64,000 bases of DNA, from the NCBI RefSeq assembly GCF_905147365.1, contig NC_056422.1, positions 9,178,501 through 9,242,500 of the forward strand, given 5' to 3'. Position numbers and translations under genes: made by a program. Below are positions 1 to 12,850 of the stretch, piece after piece; position 1 is the first letter of the stretch, and each line of letters opens with the position of its first letter. The notes under the pieces are model-generated. The model did no database searches. It worked only from the letters and a program-made list of their open reading frames with translations, and was not told where the DNA came from. Origin of the DNA: Aricia agestis (lineage: Eukaryota; Arthropoda; Insecta; Lepidoptera; Lycaenidae).

Positions 1-243
1 GGTTAAGTTTTGGAGAAGAAATCAGGGGACAACGAATCGTTGATTTTCTGCAGTTGTATTTATCGCGCTCTGCGGGGGGAGGCTGGAGGTAAGGGAGACA
101 GCAATAGATATTACAAGTACCTATTTTTTCATTTCTCTAGCCCTTGGTGTATTCTCTTAACTATGGTTCAAGCTACAAGGCCAGTCGTAATATTTCATAC
201 AAAATAATTTTTGTGTCTCGTCTCTTATTTTTTTATTTTGCCC

Positions 244-390
244 GCAATTTTTTTTAATACAAAATAAAGAGCAAACGAGCAAGCAGATCACCTGAAGAAA
301 AGCAACTATCGTCGCGCATGGACTCTCGCAACATTAGAAGATGTAGGTGCGTTGCCGGCCTTTTCAGAGGGAATAAGCTATCTTCTTGAA
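244..390 (-). repeat. SINE-like element A, diverged 3' fragment
   Basis: It shares the GCAAACGAGCA...CACCTGA...AAGCAAC..CGTCG...GTTGCCGGCCTTTT order with the other element-A copies in the window, but with many substitutions and a different continuation after GAATAAGC. The T-rich left side corresponds to the poly(A) end of a minus-strand element. Confidence 0.6.
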
Positions 391-1830
391 GGTTTGCAGG
401 TTTGCTTTCATATCAGACAAACATATAAGTACATGTAAAGACTTGGGACCTGGGAATTTAAACCTAAAAGTTAAGTTTTAATTACTTAAACATAAACGTT
501 TTTCGTATGTACCTCTAGTTCCATATTGAATTATTTTAACACAATTCATACCTAATTTTCTTTACCGTCATTTGTCAACACGCCCGTTTTGAATACGTTA
601 ATAATTTACATTGTAATTACGATCATTTGATTCGCAATTTAATTGACCTTTTTCAAATAGTTAACAATTTAATTGCAAGGTAATCACTGACGTTAGTTTA
701 CGGTATACATATTTATAACATCACGATCATTTTTAGGATTGATTAAACTTAGGCCGTGTAAGCTAAGTTTAACAAATCTTAGAAAAATGTTGGGTTCTCG
801 CGCGATAAATAATATTTGCGCGAAGGAAGTTAAGGTAATTTTGTATCTTATATTTATAATATACTCACACCTATTAATTTATAAAGTAACCAAAAAAATC
901 ACAAGTCTGGAAACACAAGCTTATTTTAAGATAACGGTTAACACGTCGACTACATATAGGTACTGAGAATTAGTGGTATGCCATTTCGGTAAGTTGTCTA
1001 AGTACCTGACTTATAGGTGTAAACAACCAAAAACAGTGGTGTAGCCTGGCTACTAAACAATGTCCCAAAAGACAAAACACGATGTCCCATCCAAATCCGT
1101 ATCCGAACACCTTTATTACCGAGCCCACTGTCACAGAAACATCTGCGCATAGATGTATCGTATAAATATTATCAATGGCAACAAATATGATGACAATAAA
1201 AATTATTATTACACAAAGGGCCCCCACGACCGCCTACCATAATGAAGATGTAGGGCGCTGTAATCCGAACGGGGTGGCCGGCTTCAAAAGATGTCACAGA
1301 AATGACAGCTATTTTGACAGTAATGCAACGTATTCATACCGGCTTAAAAATATAATTAGCAATATTTTTAAAGTTTTGATTGATCCTCGCTACCGGTTTT
1401 TAGCGGGATTAGAGGGTTCGATGCTAAATTTTGTTTATCTAGTTAATTTTGGGCTTGATTTATACTCCGTATAAAAAAACAAAAAGTCTACCAAAATAAT
1501 TATTTTTCATTCGTTTTTTATTGCGCCTTATTTAAGATCAAAATAAATTGCAACGAATTTTAAGCAAAATGCAAATTTTATTTAACCGGGAACCATATTC
1601 AATTCCATGCTAAAATTTAGCAAAATGTTTCACTACAATATCTTGTTAGGTAATAAAATTAAACCTTAATCATATTCATAACTAAAAAGAAGAAAATAAT
1701 AATAAGTAACTAAACGTTCCGTGTGACTCCGATCTCGTGAATGAAGATTTTATGGAAACCGTATATTTTCCCATAAAGTGTACGTAGTTAGTGCTGTCCT
1801 TCCCAGTGCTTTACTCTATATTTGAGCCAA

Positions 1831-1915
1831 ATAACATAAAAATCGGTCCAGTAGCTCTTGAGATAATCGCGTTCAAACTAACTCTTCAGCTTTATAATAT
1901 TGGTATTGATAAATG
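1831..1915 (-). repeat. Diverged fragment of Helitron-like family H4
   Basis: The stretch AAAATCGGTCCAGTAGCT...GAGATAATCGCGTTCAAACTAA matches the interior of the fuller copy at 55089-55543 in the same orientation. Ends are not preserved. Confidence 0.45.
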
Positions 1916-2264
1916 TAGTAGCCGAAATAATTTCAGCCGACTTGCGAATATTTATCGCTTGCGGCTTGTTATTCGATATCTGGCAGTAGACATGTTATTG
2001 TTGGACCACACACAATGTTAGGCTTAACATTGTATGTCAATACTCAATTGTTTTAAATATAGCTACCACATAACTGTAGCACGGTAGTTATATATATTTC
2101 AACAAATATATACATATATCAGGAGACTTTTTTACTTATATTAGTAAAAAGTGAACCTAAGTTACAGATTACATAATATAATATTATGTACAAAGGCAGC
2201 CTTGACTAAAATTAAACCAGATTTCGACCTTAATAATATTTGAGTTCTTATACTCAATCGATTC

Positions 2265-2311
2265 GCGACTCTTTCTTCGATCTTGAGAGAGAAGATCAAA
2301 GAAAGAGTCGC
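2265..2311. repeat. Short hairpin, 20-bp stem with 7-nt loop
   Basis: GCGACTCTTTCTTCGATCTT pairs with its inverted copy at 2292-2311 with a single mismatch; the loop is GAGAGAG. No flanking repeat family is apparent. Confidence 0.7.
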
Positions 2312-5300
2312 AAAAATATATCTACTATTCTTGGTATACTATAATAAAGCTTACACTTGAATAAAAGGCATATTATTAGTTTTTTCTAATACCTAACTAT
2401 TACGACACTCACAAATCGATTTAACTAATAAATTATTCGAAATGGTAACGAATTCGAATTATCAAAAGTATTATTCGCGGTTCGACGCTTCGGAACGAAA
2501 AATAAACAATATTAAACATTCACGTCCCCTTTGTCAGGTCAAAAGCAAACACGGCCATGTTAATTTCATTTTTTTATTCATTGCCGTAAAAATTGCTTTA
2601 ATAATTAGCAGGATGCCGGTTCCGATTCGGCAATTTGACAGCTGACGAATAATTCGAATTGATTGACATTTGCCGATCTTATAGAACAGGTTTCGATCGC
2701 GATTCCCAGAGGTCTCGAATAATATTATCTCCGTCATTCATAATTATGATAAGTTCGATTGTAATTTATTTATAAAAAATTTAATCAAGAATTATGAATA
2801 TTTTATTGGCTTTATGATCTGCAACTTCTCTACATATTCAATACGGTATATCCGTTGAAATAAAGTTATTATAATATTCAATCTTGCTATCTCAATATCC
2901 GATCGTTTTAATCTTCACTTTTTTACTGAATGTGGGAAAAAATATAAAGAATGAAACTCTAGGAGGAGCCGTTCAAAAAACTTGCCAATCAACTTTTAAT
3001 TTAAGTAAAAATCGATGACATCTCTCATTGTAAACTTTACCGTTACTTCGAGAATTCTTTAAAAAACTCGCGAAAATACAAAAAAAATGTTGACGGGGGT
3101 CACGCCTAACCAAAATTAGGGTTTATTCACGCAACCTCTATTGCACTTTGACACGGGATGATCACAAAGAAAAAAATTAAAAAGTTTTTTTTTCTTTGAT
3201 TACGGCCGAATCCCCTCGAAGATATCTCAATAGATATCTGATGATGGTGGTTACCACACCCTAACCCTTCACTTTACGCGATCCTGTGAATTTTTGTAAA
3301 TCCCTCGAAATAAATCATGCATAAAACGGTGGCATCGATTTAAATTAATCTTTTTACCGTCTTTAATCTTTTTACCGTTTTTTCCTGACATTTACCTAAA
3401 AGTTTATATCATCTCTACATTGTTTAATTAAGTCATATTTTGGTCATATTCTGGCAACGAAATCAGCTCTGTGTTCATACTAAATTATTATTATTATTAT
3501 TGCTGTTTACGAGGTTTTACAGCATATTACGGAAACAATACTTTTTCGGGAATGCAACATGCCTGATTAAATCAAAATCCGTTTTATTGTTTTGAACAAA
3601 ACCTTTTCCTTTCACTATAATAATTTGATAAAACGTATAGTAAAAGCAAAATTGTCTTGTTTCAATTTTATCATTTATTTCGTCATCACTTTTATTTGTT
3701 CACTAATGGTCTCTACTCTCTTCTAATGGTCGCGGTTAGTGGTGGGGCATCAAAGAGTTCGCGCTCGGCGTAGCAGAAGCTCGGTCAGCGTTCCCGTAAT
3801 GACGGTTATTGGCGCTGTTAGACCACGTCACGTAACACCACACAGCAAATATATCATTTTACCCCAAAAGATTAAACTTGAACTATAATAGTTACACCAA
3901 AATATAAGAAAGTATAAGAGTTAGAAGATTATTTGACAAAAATGTCGTTATTTCCTAGGCTAGCTTGAAAGAATTTAGCTTAAAAATTTATCAGTAAAAT
4001 TAACTCAGGCGGCTAATAAAAAATCTTACTTCTGCTATATTGATACTTAACTGAAACTTAGACTATAAACAATAGTTTTGTAGCAGTTATCATCAATACA
4101 TTATTTAGCTCATGATATTTTTTTTTTATCTAGGAGCATCCTTGACTACAGACATAAAAAAATAATAGCTCAATAGAACTGCGAAGTGGTACAGACAAAA
4201 ATTGCAGATAAAACACCGGAACTAGTCGGACGCTCCATCGGATCACAATAAGCGGTTTGACTGCAACTGTACACCCGCTATCGGATGTCACCGTACTGTC
4301 GCGCACTTAAGTGCTTATTGATGATCTTGTCGTAATAGCGTGCTTAATGCGGTCTTTTCATAATATAATCATAGGCCATGTTCGCAATAAAAGTTTATGT
4401 GTAGTACCGAGTACGTGTACCTATAGTAAGTCTATGATTGCCGTCGACTGTCATCGAATGATCGGTTTCGCAACTCTCCATGAAAGGACGAAAAATATCA
4501 ATGTTACTGAATTTTTTTTTGTTACTGGTAAATGGAGGTCGATATTCTATTTTCAGAAGGTAATTAGTACGAAATATTTATCAATAAATTATTATAAAAT
4601 TACTGTAATAATACCAAATAAACATCAACAATATGTTGAGATGAAAATTGTAATGCAAAAAAATTATTAAAATTCTACATTTAACATCAGGATTTTAAGC
4701 TATCTGACATCGGATGAAGTAAGATGTACCCCGCCTCTTTCGCTAATCTCTGTGCAATTTTATCGAAATTCGATATCTCTTTTACTTGAATTCGACAATT
4801 TCGGATCCGGACAGACAATTGATTTCCGGTTCCGACGGCAGATAACGCCACACCCTGCAGTTCCAAAATTAAAAGATAAAATCCTTGATCTTCACTTTTA
4901 TGCGAGTGCAAATATGCGTGTGCGCAGTTTATCAGATTAGAAGATTCTATATTCAAAATCGGATTAAAATTTAAATATTTTATCGCTTTTCGTTGAAAAT
5001 GAAAAAAAAATATTATAATCTTTTGACACTTAAAAACTTCTAGGTATTTTTCTCACGCGAATTCCAAACTAGCTTTTTTTTTAATATTTTCTTGTTAAAA
5101 CTTAACAACTAATTCCAAAACACGAGCACTTTAAAAGGTAGGTAATTATGAAAGTTTATCTTAAACATGGTTACTGAGTAAAAAAAGTTAAGCTACTTGA
5201 AGTCATCAATAAAATAGGATGTTTACGAGCGCTCCTGACACATAATTTTGACACAGTATAAGTATAAACAGTAAAGTAACTAAGCCGTGTCTTTAAAATC

Positions 5301-5830
5301 AAACTAGCTCAACGATTCGTCGATACTACAGTGTTGTGGTATTTAAAACTACTCCCTACAGAAACTATGCCTATGTGTGCGTGGGCCCCATTCGAGCGGT
5401 CTAGTATGAAGAAGATGTACTGTATATATTGTATATTGTGGTGTTATTTATTGGGTTTAGTGACGGTCTCATTTGGCACCCAACAAGTGATCCTTTCACT
5501 CAAACAACTTGTCACCTAAACAAGATCATTGTCTTTTGAGTTAAGCAAAGTGAATGAGTGTTACTATATTTTTTGGAGGGTTTTAATCTTCGTAACACTT
5601 TAAGGAATTGCTATTTAGTCCAATCGCTTTTTTATTAAACTTTTGCCTGTATTTTCTTTTATTTCAGTATTTAATAGATTCCCTTTTTAAACAGTATGTT
5701 GTAAAAGTTACCGATAAAGTAGATTTATGAAACAAGGTGTATCTAAAAGAAATTCCGAATGCCTCTTCTCATCTAGAAAATTATTAATTAATATTATATT
5801 AAACCTATGATATAATATAATAAGACATAC

Positions 5831-6204
5831 CTCCCACGCGAATCTCCTATCCAACGGCTGCGTCTCCCACTTCCCGTTGAACGGTCCATACTTCGTCCCA
5901 CTTGGAATGTTCACTCTTGCGAAGATCCCCCCAGACTTCAGCATCAGCTCATTAGGGATCAATTCCTTCAGTTCCTCTTCTTGGAACATCTCGAACTGTG
6001 GCAGCTCGAAGTTCCTGCCATAGTCGAATTTATTTGGCAAGTACGCGTCCGGCAGCCCAAAGTCCAAGGCCGCGTAGTACTCTTTCAGGTCTGATCCAGG
6101 AGGCATGGTCTCCTGCTTGATGTGGACTAGGGTGGGCGCGGACTCCGATGTGGCGGAGTAGGCAGGGCTTGTAGGTGGACTGCCAGACTCCTGGCTATCT
6201 GCTG
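5831..6204 (-). CDS. ham: Second coding exon: N-terminus and first part of the PR domain, Hamlet/PRDM3-16-like
   Basis: The exon encodes about 125 residues (5-129 of the spliced product). Residues 5-30 are Ser/Pro/Thr/Ala-rich. IKQE at 33-36 fits a SUMOylation consensus. Residues 60-86 are acidic and aromatic. From about residue 87 a PR domain begins: IPNELMLKSGGIF, then SGTKYGPFNGKW and RRFAWE. This parallels the PRDM3/PRDM16 pattern of KFGPYVGE followed by GWE. PR domains are SET-like folds in zinc-finger transcription factors; insect Hamlet is the PRDM3/16 member and acts in the nucleus in neuronal fate. The exon is bounded by a pyrimidine tract plus CAG (acceptor AG at 6205-6206) and by GTATGT at 5825-5830, so it enters in phase 1 and leaves in phase 0. 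An open frame continuing past 5831 is intron read-through. The remaining PR domain and zinc fingers were not found in the window. PR-domain identity is well supported; assignment to ham rather than another PRDM is less certain. Confidence 0.76.
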
Positions 6205-6207
6205 CTG
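6199..6207 (-). promoter_or_regulatory. NAGNAG tandem splice acceptor of exon 2
   Basis: On the minus strand the acceptor reads CCACAG|CAG|CAG. Splicing after the first CAG (exon starts 6204) or the second (exon starts 6201) keeps phase 1 and frame, and differs by a single alanine near the N-terminus. A third CAG in the run would need use of an AG even further in. The tract TTTTTTCCTTTTGTC lies just upstream. Confidence 0.6.
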
Positions 6208-6617
6208 TGGACAAAAGGAAAAAATTATATTGTAGTCCTTGTTATGAAAGTAAGAAACGGTGGGTCTCGTTTTTTGGTCTAATTTTTTATGTATTATCAG
6301 AGAAGTTGATTCATAGCCAGATGGCGGACCTTCGTAATTTGGTCACGTTGTATCAAACCCATCCGACAGATCACAATTACTATTGACATAATCCGACCAA
6401 TTGACGTAGGTACTTAAACTGCCTATGAATCCATTTCTTCGATGGTACATAATGCTTATACTGTCTTAACTATAAGCTGGAACAAATTAAATAGTACCTA
6501 ACTACTTTATTGCTCATACTATACGATTGCTCCTACGTTCATTTTTTTCAGAATGTAATAAGGATATTGGTAAAATGGCAGTTTCTGTGATATTTGACAG
6601 CTATTGAGTGGAAGCAC

Positions 6618-6722
6618 TTATGTCAAAAACCTCAAAAACCCACATACTTCTCCATATTTTCCCCAGTGATAAACTCCTGTCAAAAACCTAAGAAACCGTC
6701 CTTCCTTCATATTTTCCCCTCA
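6618..6722 (+). repeat. Imperfect tandem duplication of about 60 bp
   Basis: Two successive units share TGTCAAAAACCT, an AAACC segment and CATATTTTCCCC. This is a local tandem duplication within intron 1. Confidence 0.4.
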
Positions 6723-7036
6723 ATCCATTGCAATTAAAATCATATTCCGACATGACAACGCGAACCTGTCCGGCGTCAGACATAAAAAAATGTCGGAATG
6801 CAAAATGTAGGCATTGTGACCGATTTCCGCCACTCACAAAGCGCTTCCGTTTGTCTGTTTGTCTGTCAGAGCATCCCTCCGAAACGCAGATACCACGACT
6901 TCATTCAAGGGTTTTTTTAAGGAGACTATTTTGCGTAAAAAGTCGAGATATTATATGCAGACATTTATAAATCCGATGATTTTTGTGTTAATTTGAATAT
7001 CGTAACTAGGGTATTTTGTGTAGAGATACATACTAT

Positions 7037-7245
7037 CCCATACTAATATTATAAATGCGAAAGTATGTCTATCGATCTCTATGTCTGTCTGTCTGTTACC
7101 TCTTCACGCCCAAACCGCTGAATCGATTTTGCTGAAATTTGGCATGGAGATACTTTGAGTGCCGGGAAAGGACAATAGGATACTTTTTGTTCCGAAAAAA
7201 AATACGGTTATATATTATAACAAAAAACGTAGCTAGTTTACAATA
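7037..7245 (+). mobile_element. Helitron-like family H2 copy (microsatellite-associated)
   Basis: It begins with ACTAATATTATAAATGCG and has GTCTGTCTGTCTGTTACC, CTTCACGCCCAAACCG, GCTGAAATTTGGCATGG and GGATACTTTTTGTTCCG. The family recurs at least ten times in the window. Fuller copies end in GCGGGCGTCATCTAGT, the CTAGT terminus expected of non-autonomous Helitrons. The 3' end of this copy is lost. Confidence 0.65.
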
Positions 7246-9745
7246 AAAAACATTTCTCTCAGCTCTGATACACACATGGAAATAGGTAGTTAGATACACT
7301 TTGGGCTTTGACCCAATTTTGAAACTGAAAATATTAAAAATATATATTTTTTATAATTCATACGTCGGTAACGTATCCTTTAAAGCGTATTAGTAATATG
7401 CATTAAAAGAACAAAAACAAAAATATCTAACAAAATTTAAAATTCGAATCGATAACTAAACAACGTCATAACTAATACATCAAACAATAAGGCGAATTTG
7501 TCAAGCGTGCCATCCCCTACAGCTGAGAGAGACACTGTATAAATCATATCACACCCCATTAGTGCTAATATACTTGTAGAACAACCCCATCTTGTCCGTA
7601 GCACGTGCCGACAAAATTAAAGATAGTGTCAAAAATTTTTTTTGTCATAAAAGTAGCAATTTTGTAAGTTGTACAAAAACTTTAAATGAAGTACTATGTC
7701 ATAGACATTGGCTTAGATTATTATAAGACAGTTACTTAATTAATGTTAATTTTTCTCATTTCGGCAGTTATTACTAACAATAGGAGTGAATTTGAAAACG
7801 AGCATTCACTCGAGTGATTGATATCACTCTAAATGATATTAAAGCTTCTCGCTGAATTGACTTTTGGGCTAAACAAGTAAAAAAGTAGGTAGAAAAATAA
7901 TTCCTAATTTAAATTTGTCTATGAATAAAATGAAACCGCGTGTGCGTTCATTTTTTTTGTCTATTGTCTCTCTATGATAACCGCTTAGCATGACAAAAGT
8001 GCAGTTCCGGCCGACAATGCGCAGGATGTAGGATCCCTCTTCAATCCAGCGTCTGCGTTGGTTGCTATGCCAAATCACCTGTCAAGATTTGATTACTTAC
8101 AATGATGAAAAACTCAAAGCAGATATGTTACTACCGCGCGCGTTGTGAAGATTCAAATACGGCCCAATTGGGCCGTCTGTTGTTTAGTCTGCATCGAGCG
8201 TAGTCACGAACGTGCCGCGTCTTGTATTACCTAAATAAATTGAAAATGACGTCGTGCGTGTTTCGAAAATGCACTAATTATGACTCAAAAGAAAACAAAA
8301 CACATGGAATCTCTTACCATATGTCTTGATTGCAATAAATACCTCGATTATTTACATTTTCAATTATTTTTTCGAACAATCTGGAAGAAATTGAATTTTC
8401 GTCATAGCTCAGGCGAAGAAAGAGAAAGCGATACGATTCGACGTTTAAAAATAGAACCTTCTCTTTTACGTAAATGGTTTTTCGTATCTTTTGTTTCACT
8501 TATCTGTCAAATTTGTCAATTTTGAATTTGAAAATTGTTCGGAAGAGATATTTTATGCCGGAAAATAGTATGGACGTAACAGATCTGTATAAGTAGAATA
8601 TCATTGATTACTTACTTTTTTACATAAGTAAAACAATTTCGATTTTAAAATCAATTTTATCAAACGTAATAGTAATGTTTACATTAAGATATTCAGCTAA
8701 GTAAAACAACATGGATATTATTATAAGATAAACAAAAACTCTACATTTGTGATTTAAGGAAGAAATAAAATTGGTAAATTATAAAATATTTTCTACCAAG
8801 TAACAAAATTATCTTCTTCGTCTGGGGCACGAAAAATACTAGCATGTAATTTATTTTATGGTACGAGTTTTTCGGTAAACAAATAAAAGTGAGCACGTTT
8901 AAATATTTAAACGTCAATAAAAATCGTCTCCTTTGGCCCTAATTTATAAAATAAGTGACTGGTACGAATGGGGCGTCGTAAAAATGCGTTCGAATTTCAA
9001 ATTCAAATTAGCCAAAGTCCATTTGGCGTTTCGCGCTGGCTGCGTGCGCGGACAATGCTGAGGAGTCGCACTTAAATCTCTCGTTTCCGCAGAAACTCGC
9101 AAGAAAATAAGAACACGAGAGGCACAGAATGTGGAATGGAGTGTTTTCTTTTTTTTTGTTGAGTAAAATTACTTAAAAGTTTTTCCACTCATGTGGTTAA
9201 TACGAGGTACTAATAACCAAACTAATGAAAAAATAGGTTTTGAAATAATAAAAATATTATGTACTTAATTTTAAAATAATGTTAATGGTGCTTTAATTGA
9301 TATTTTGAGTATTAATCAAAAACAAAGAATTTATTTTTCAAGTGTATCAGAGATATTTTGTTGTTCTACTATTTGATTAAATGTCACTTTTAATATCTTT
9401 TATCAAAAATTATCTCTTAGTAAAACTCAAGCATATAATATCACATTATAATGTATTTAACCAACATATTATATGTAAGATTTGAGAACGCTTTATTGAT
9501 TGACTCTTTTAGGCTTTACATTTCCATTTCCCCATCGTATAATCGAAAATCTTTGATGTCCTACTGAAAATCTATATTATTAGACGTTGAAATATCGATA
9601 TCTTCATATCTTATCTTTCCTTGTCTCTGGACCTCACGGCGTGCCGATTTCACGTGTTAGGCACGGACACTGACAATACGTTTACGTCCTCTGTCACCGC
9701 TCGCTCGTAAAATCTCCGTCACACAAACATAACTGACAATATCCG

Positions 9746-9870
9746 TACTAATATTATAAACGCAAAAGTTTATTTGTTTGTCTGTCTGTTACTTGGTCAC
9801 GCCCAAACCATTGAACCGGTTTTGCTAAAATTCGGTATGAGGATACTCTGAATCGGGGACGGACATTTGA
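9746..9870 (+). mobile_element. Helitron-like H2, 5' fragment interrupted by SINE-like element A
   Basis: It starts with ACTAATATTATAAACGC and runs through the GTCTGTCTGTTAC and CACGCCCAAACC modules. It stops at the start of element A (9871). Confidence 0.6.
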
Positions 9871-10203
9871 TTTATACGTGTGAGAGCCATGCTTCGGCAC
9901 GAATGGGCCGGCTCGACCGGAGAAATACCACGTTCTCACAGAAAACCGGCGTGAAACAGCGCTTGCGCTGTGTTTCGTCGAGTGAGTGAGTTTACCGGAG
10001 GCCCGATCCCCTACCTTATTCCCTTCCCTACCCTTCCCTATTCCCTTCCCATCCCTACCCTCCCCTATTACCTTATTCCCTCTTAAAAAGCCGGCAACGC
10101 ACCTGCAGCTCTTCTGATGTTGCGAGTGTCCATGGGCGACGGGAGTTGCTTTCCATCAGGTGACCCGTTTGCTCGTTTGCCCCCTTATTTCATTAAAAAA
10201 AAA
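9871..10203 (+). mobile_element. SINE-like element A, full-length, poly(A) tail at right
   Basis: It starts TTTATACGTG, then GAGAGCCATGCTTCGGCAC, CGACCGGAGAAATACCACG, a TACCCTTCCC-type pyrimidine tract and GGCCGGCAACGCACCTGC. It ends GTTTGCCCCCTTATTTCA plus A-tract. The seven copies share one 5' end, arguing for a SINE rather than random LINE tails. There are no A/B boxes, so the promoter type is unclear. It sits in intron 1. Confidence 0.75.
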
Positions 10204-10354
10204 ACTTTTTTTGCCGAAATGTACCTACGGTATGTTTTTGCCAATACACCGACAAAAATGTTTAACGGATTACTTAGAAAGTTGTCCTAGAAGATAAGGC
10301 ACTTGACAAAGACAACCTTGTATTCTGGTAATTTTTTTCATTATTTTAATTAAA

Positions 10355-10450
10355 GATGTGCCGATCATGACTTTGGCCGACTAGCCGACTAGCCGATTAG
10401 TCGGCTGCAAAGAAGCCGACTAATCGGCCGACTAGTCGGCCAAGCCGATC
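10355..10450 (+). repeat. End of a GACTAGTCGG-rich interspersed element
   Basis: It begins ATGTGCCGATCATGACTTTG followed by several copies of GCCGACTAGCC and its inverse. The same terminus, inverted, ends the element at 42837-43146. The far boundary to the right (possibly towards 10990) is not clear. Confidence 0.55.
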
Positions 10451-11674
10451 ATGGTTTCGGAAGTTTCCGTAACGCTTTTTTACTGCTGTTTCGCGTCGCA
10501 CAAGCCGCCCGCGCCTGCAAACGTGTCGAATCGTGTTAAGGCGCTGTGGTTGTTGCAACTACGTAAAATGGGTTTTTTTAAATACGTTTTTAGTAAAGGA
10601 AATGTCATTATTTAAGTATAAAATAAGTACCGTTTTAAAATTGAGAAAATTTCCTATACGCAAAGGTATATCAGTACACAATTTGAAAAATTCTGCTCGA
10701 TAGAAAAAAATCTCAAAGATGACTCTTATAACGCTGTTTTTTCATAATTAAATCATTTTATGGCTAAATTACACACTTTCTAGATAAACCAAAAAATGTA
10801 GTAAGTATATGAGTCGTAACCTAACGTAAACGATTTGATATATTTGATTTGTGTAATACTAAAAACAAAAGGTTTTTACTCCTATTTTCTATTATCAAGG
10901 CAAGCGGCGAGCGCGTAACGGCCACTGTACAAGGCGCGCTGATATGAATGTTATTTTAATGTCCTTAACGTCGATATTCGTACTGACAGACATCGACCTG
11001 CTTATTTTAGGGACTACTGGGCCTTAAGTAATATGTTTACTTCGCGTGCGCTACTTTATTTTGTTTAGCTATGATACAGTTGAATGTAGATGGTTTTCAT
11101 TAAATATTTCATGTACATGAAATCTCTATTTATTAATACACATTACTTAATTTGTTGTTAAAATTATATTTAAGTAAAAAAATATTTTTTTACCAGTAAT
11201 TTCAGGAACACATCATTTAATCTTAAAATGTCTAAAACTAATTGAGTGTGATCTGAACACAATATTATAAATAATAATCAAGGTTTTTCTTTAATATAAT
11301 TTCAATAAATAATACGTACTTACATTAAAATTTTTATTGTAAGTAAGTAAGTATTATTTTTGGTTACGCCATAAACTTTTAAATGATTTTTATGCACGTA
11401 TTCGTAAAATACTATGTAGTAAAAGCATATTTTTATTTCAAAACCTATTTGTTTTTCCCCGAATTTTGCCATATAAAAGTAGCGTGACATAGATTTCCTC
11501 GACCTCACATCCAAATCCTAATAGATTTTTTTGCAGCAAATTTATATTTTTCATCTCCAGTAAACGCAAGTTTTATTTTAACGGAAGAATTTAAGTCCTT
11601 AACATTCCGAAACTAACATTTACCATCATCTTATATGCGAATCTGCATCTCTAGAAATGCACCTTATATTCTTA

Positions 11675-11994
11675 ATTAGCGACCCGCCCCGGCGTCGCAC
11701 GGGTATAAAATATATAGCCACTAAAAATATATAATCAATAGCCTATGATCCTTCTTCTTATCTATGCCAAAGAACATAAAAATTGCTCCAGTGGTTCGCG
11801 AAATAAGCCCTTACAAATAATTTCCCTGGTTTTTTCCAAATTTTCCTATTAGTCTTAGCGTGATAAAATATAGCCTTTCTCGATAAATGGGCTATCTAAC
11901 ACTGAAAGAATCATCAAAATCCGTTGCGTAGTTTTAAGGAAACAAAGGGACATGAGGGAAAAAGCGACTTTGTTTTATAATATTATGTATAGAT
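11675..11994 (-). mobile_element. Helitron-like family H4 copy
   Basis: On the minus strand it ends CGGGGCGGGTCGCTAAT, matching the CTAGT-type end of the copy at 55089. The interior shares AAAATATAGCC, GATAAATGGGCTATCTAACA and GACATGAGGGAAAAA. It lies in intron 1. Confidence 0.6.
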
Positions 11995-12778
11995 GACCTC
12001 TACAATTATTCTAAAACTTAATTTTGCTACAATCTTTGATCAATCCTAATCATTTTAATCAAACTAAAAGGATCCAACTTAGAGAAGAAACTAATTAGGA
12101 TGTAGAGCTTATGTCACCTGGTAAAGACACGCACGCAAGAAGTAGATAATGATGATAACAGAATCAGAATCAGAAATTATTTATTGCTAAAATGAAGTTA
12201 CAAAGTTCTTAATAATTATTTGGATCTTTCATTCTACCACATATACATGGTGTGCAATATACTCTTCAGTTCTCTTAAATCTACAGTTTAGTCATAAAGT
12301 ATAACTTATAGATGATAGTTAAAATATCGTTATCCAATAAAATAAGATACATTTCAATCAAATTGTAGCTCAAAATAATAATAATAATTGTCAAAAGGAC
12401 TTCAAATTATGCAACGTGGTTTTTTACCTAAACCTCTGATTTCGCGCTTACATGCTAACTAAATCTTGGTTTATCTTAGTATCGTGATCTATTGACACTT
12501 GAGTAACATACAAACAAATTCTTTAACATCATAATTTGTGCTAAACGAGAAATATCAACACACTTTGTGCCGTCGGCGCCCGCCAAAAGATTGTTTTTTT
12601 TTTCAACCAAAAGTTTTGCATTTTGCTACAGATAAATAATCAATTTGTCACTTCAGACCCTTCGCACACCCTTGACAAAATATGATAACACTTGAGGCTC
12701 AGGTTGTTAAATAAAAAAGTGCCACTTTCCGATACATGCAATGATTTTTTCGTTGTTTTGTCCATATAATGATTATAA

Positions 12779-12850
12779 ATCAAAGATATTATAACATAAT
12801 ATTTTAATTATTACAATAATTATTGTAATAAGTTTTTAAAATATGTTATA
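12779..12850. repeat. AT-rich imperfect palindrome
   Basis: ATTATAACATAAT...ATTGTAATAAG...TATGTTATAATAATT forms an imperfect inverted repeat in almost pure A/T sequence. Low complexity makes it weak evidence for an element. Confidence 0.4.

Larger units (their letters stand above)
1..5830 (-). other. Intron 2 of the PRDM/Hamlet-like gene (left part of window)
   Basis: This begins at the GTATGT donor (5825-5830) and runs off the left edge. I searched it for the rest of the PR domain and for C2H2 zinc fingers and found neither. It is AT-rich, with a SINE-like fragment at 244-390, a diverged repeat fragment near 1831-1915, a hairpin at 2265-2311 and a slightly GC-richer stretch at 3730-3840. 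Stretches 390-1830, 2320-3720 and 3850-5820 show nothing I can name. Confidence 0.45.

Noticed and set aside
5708..5830. Continuation of the PR-domain frame past the exon
   Set aside because: It begins exactly at a GTATGT donor and becomes AT-rich, with no PR-domain similarity.
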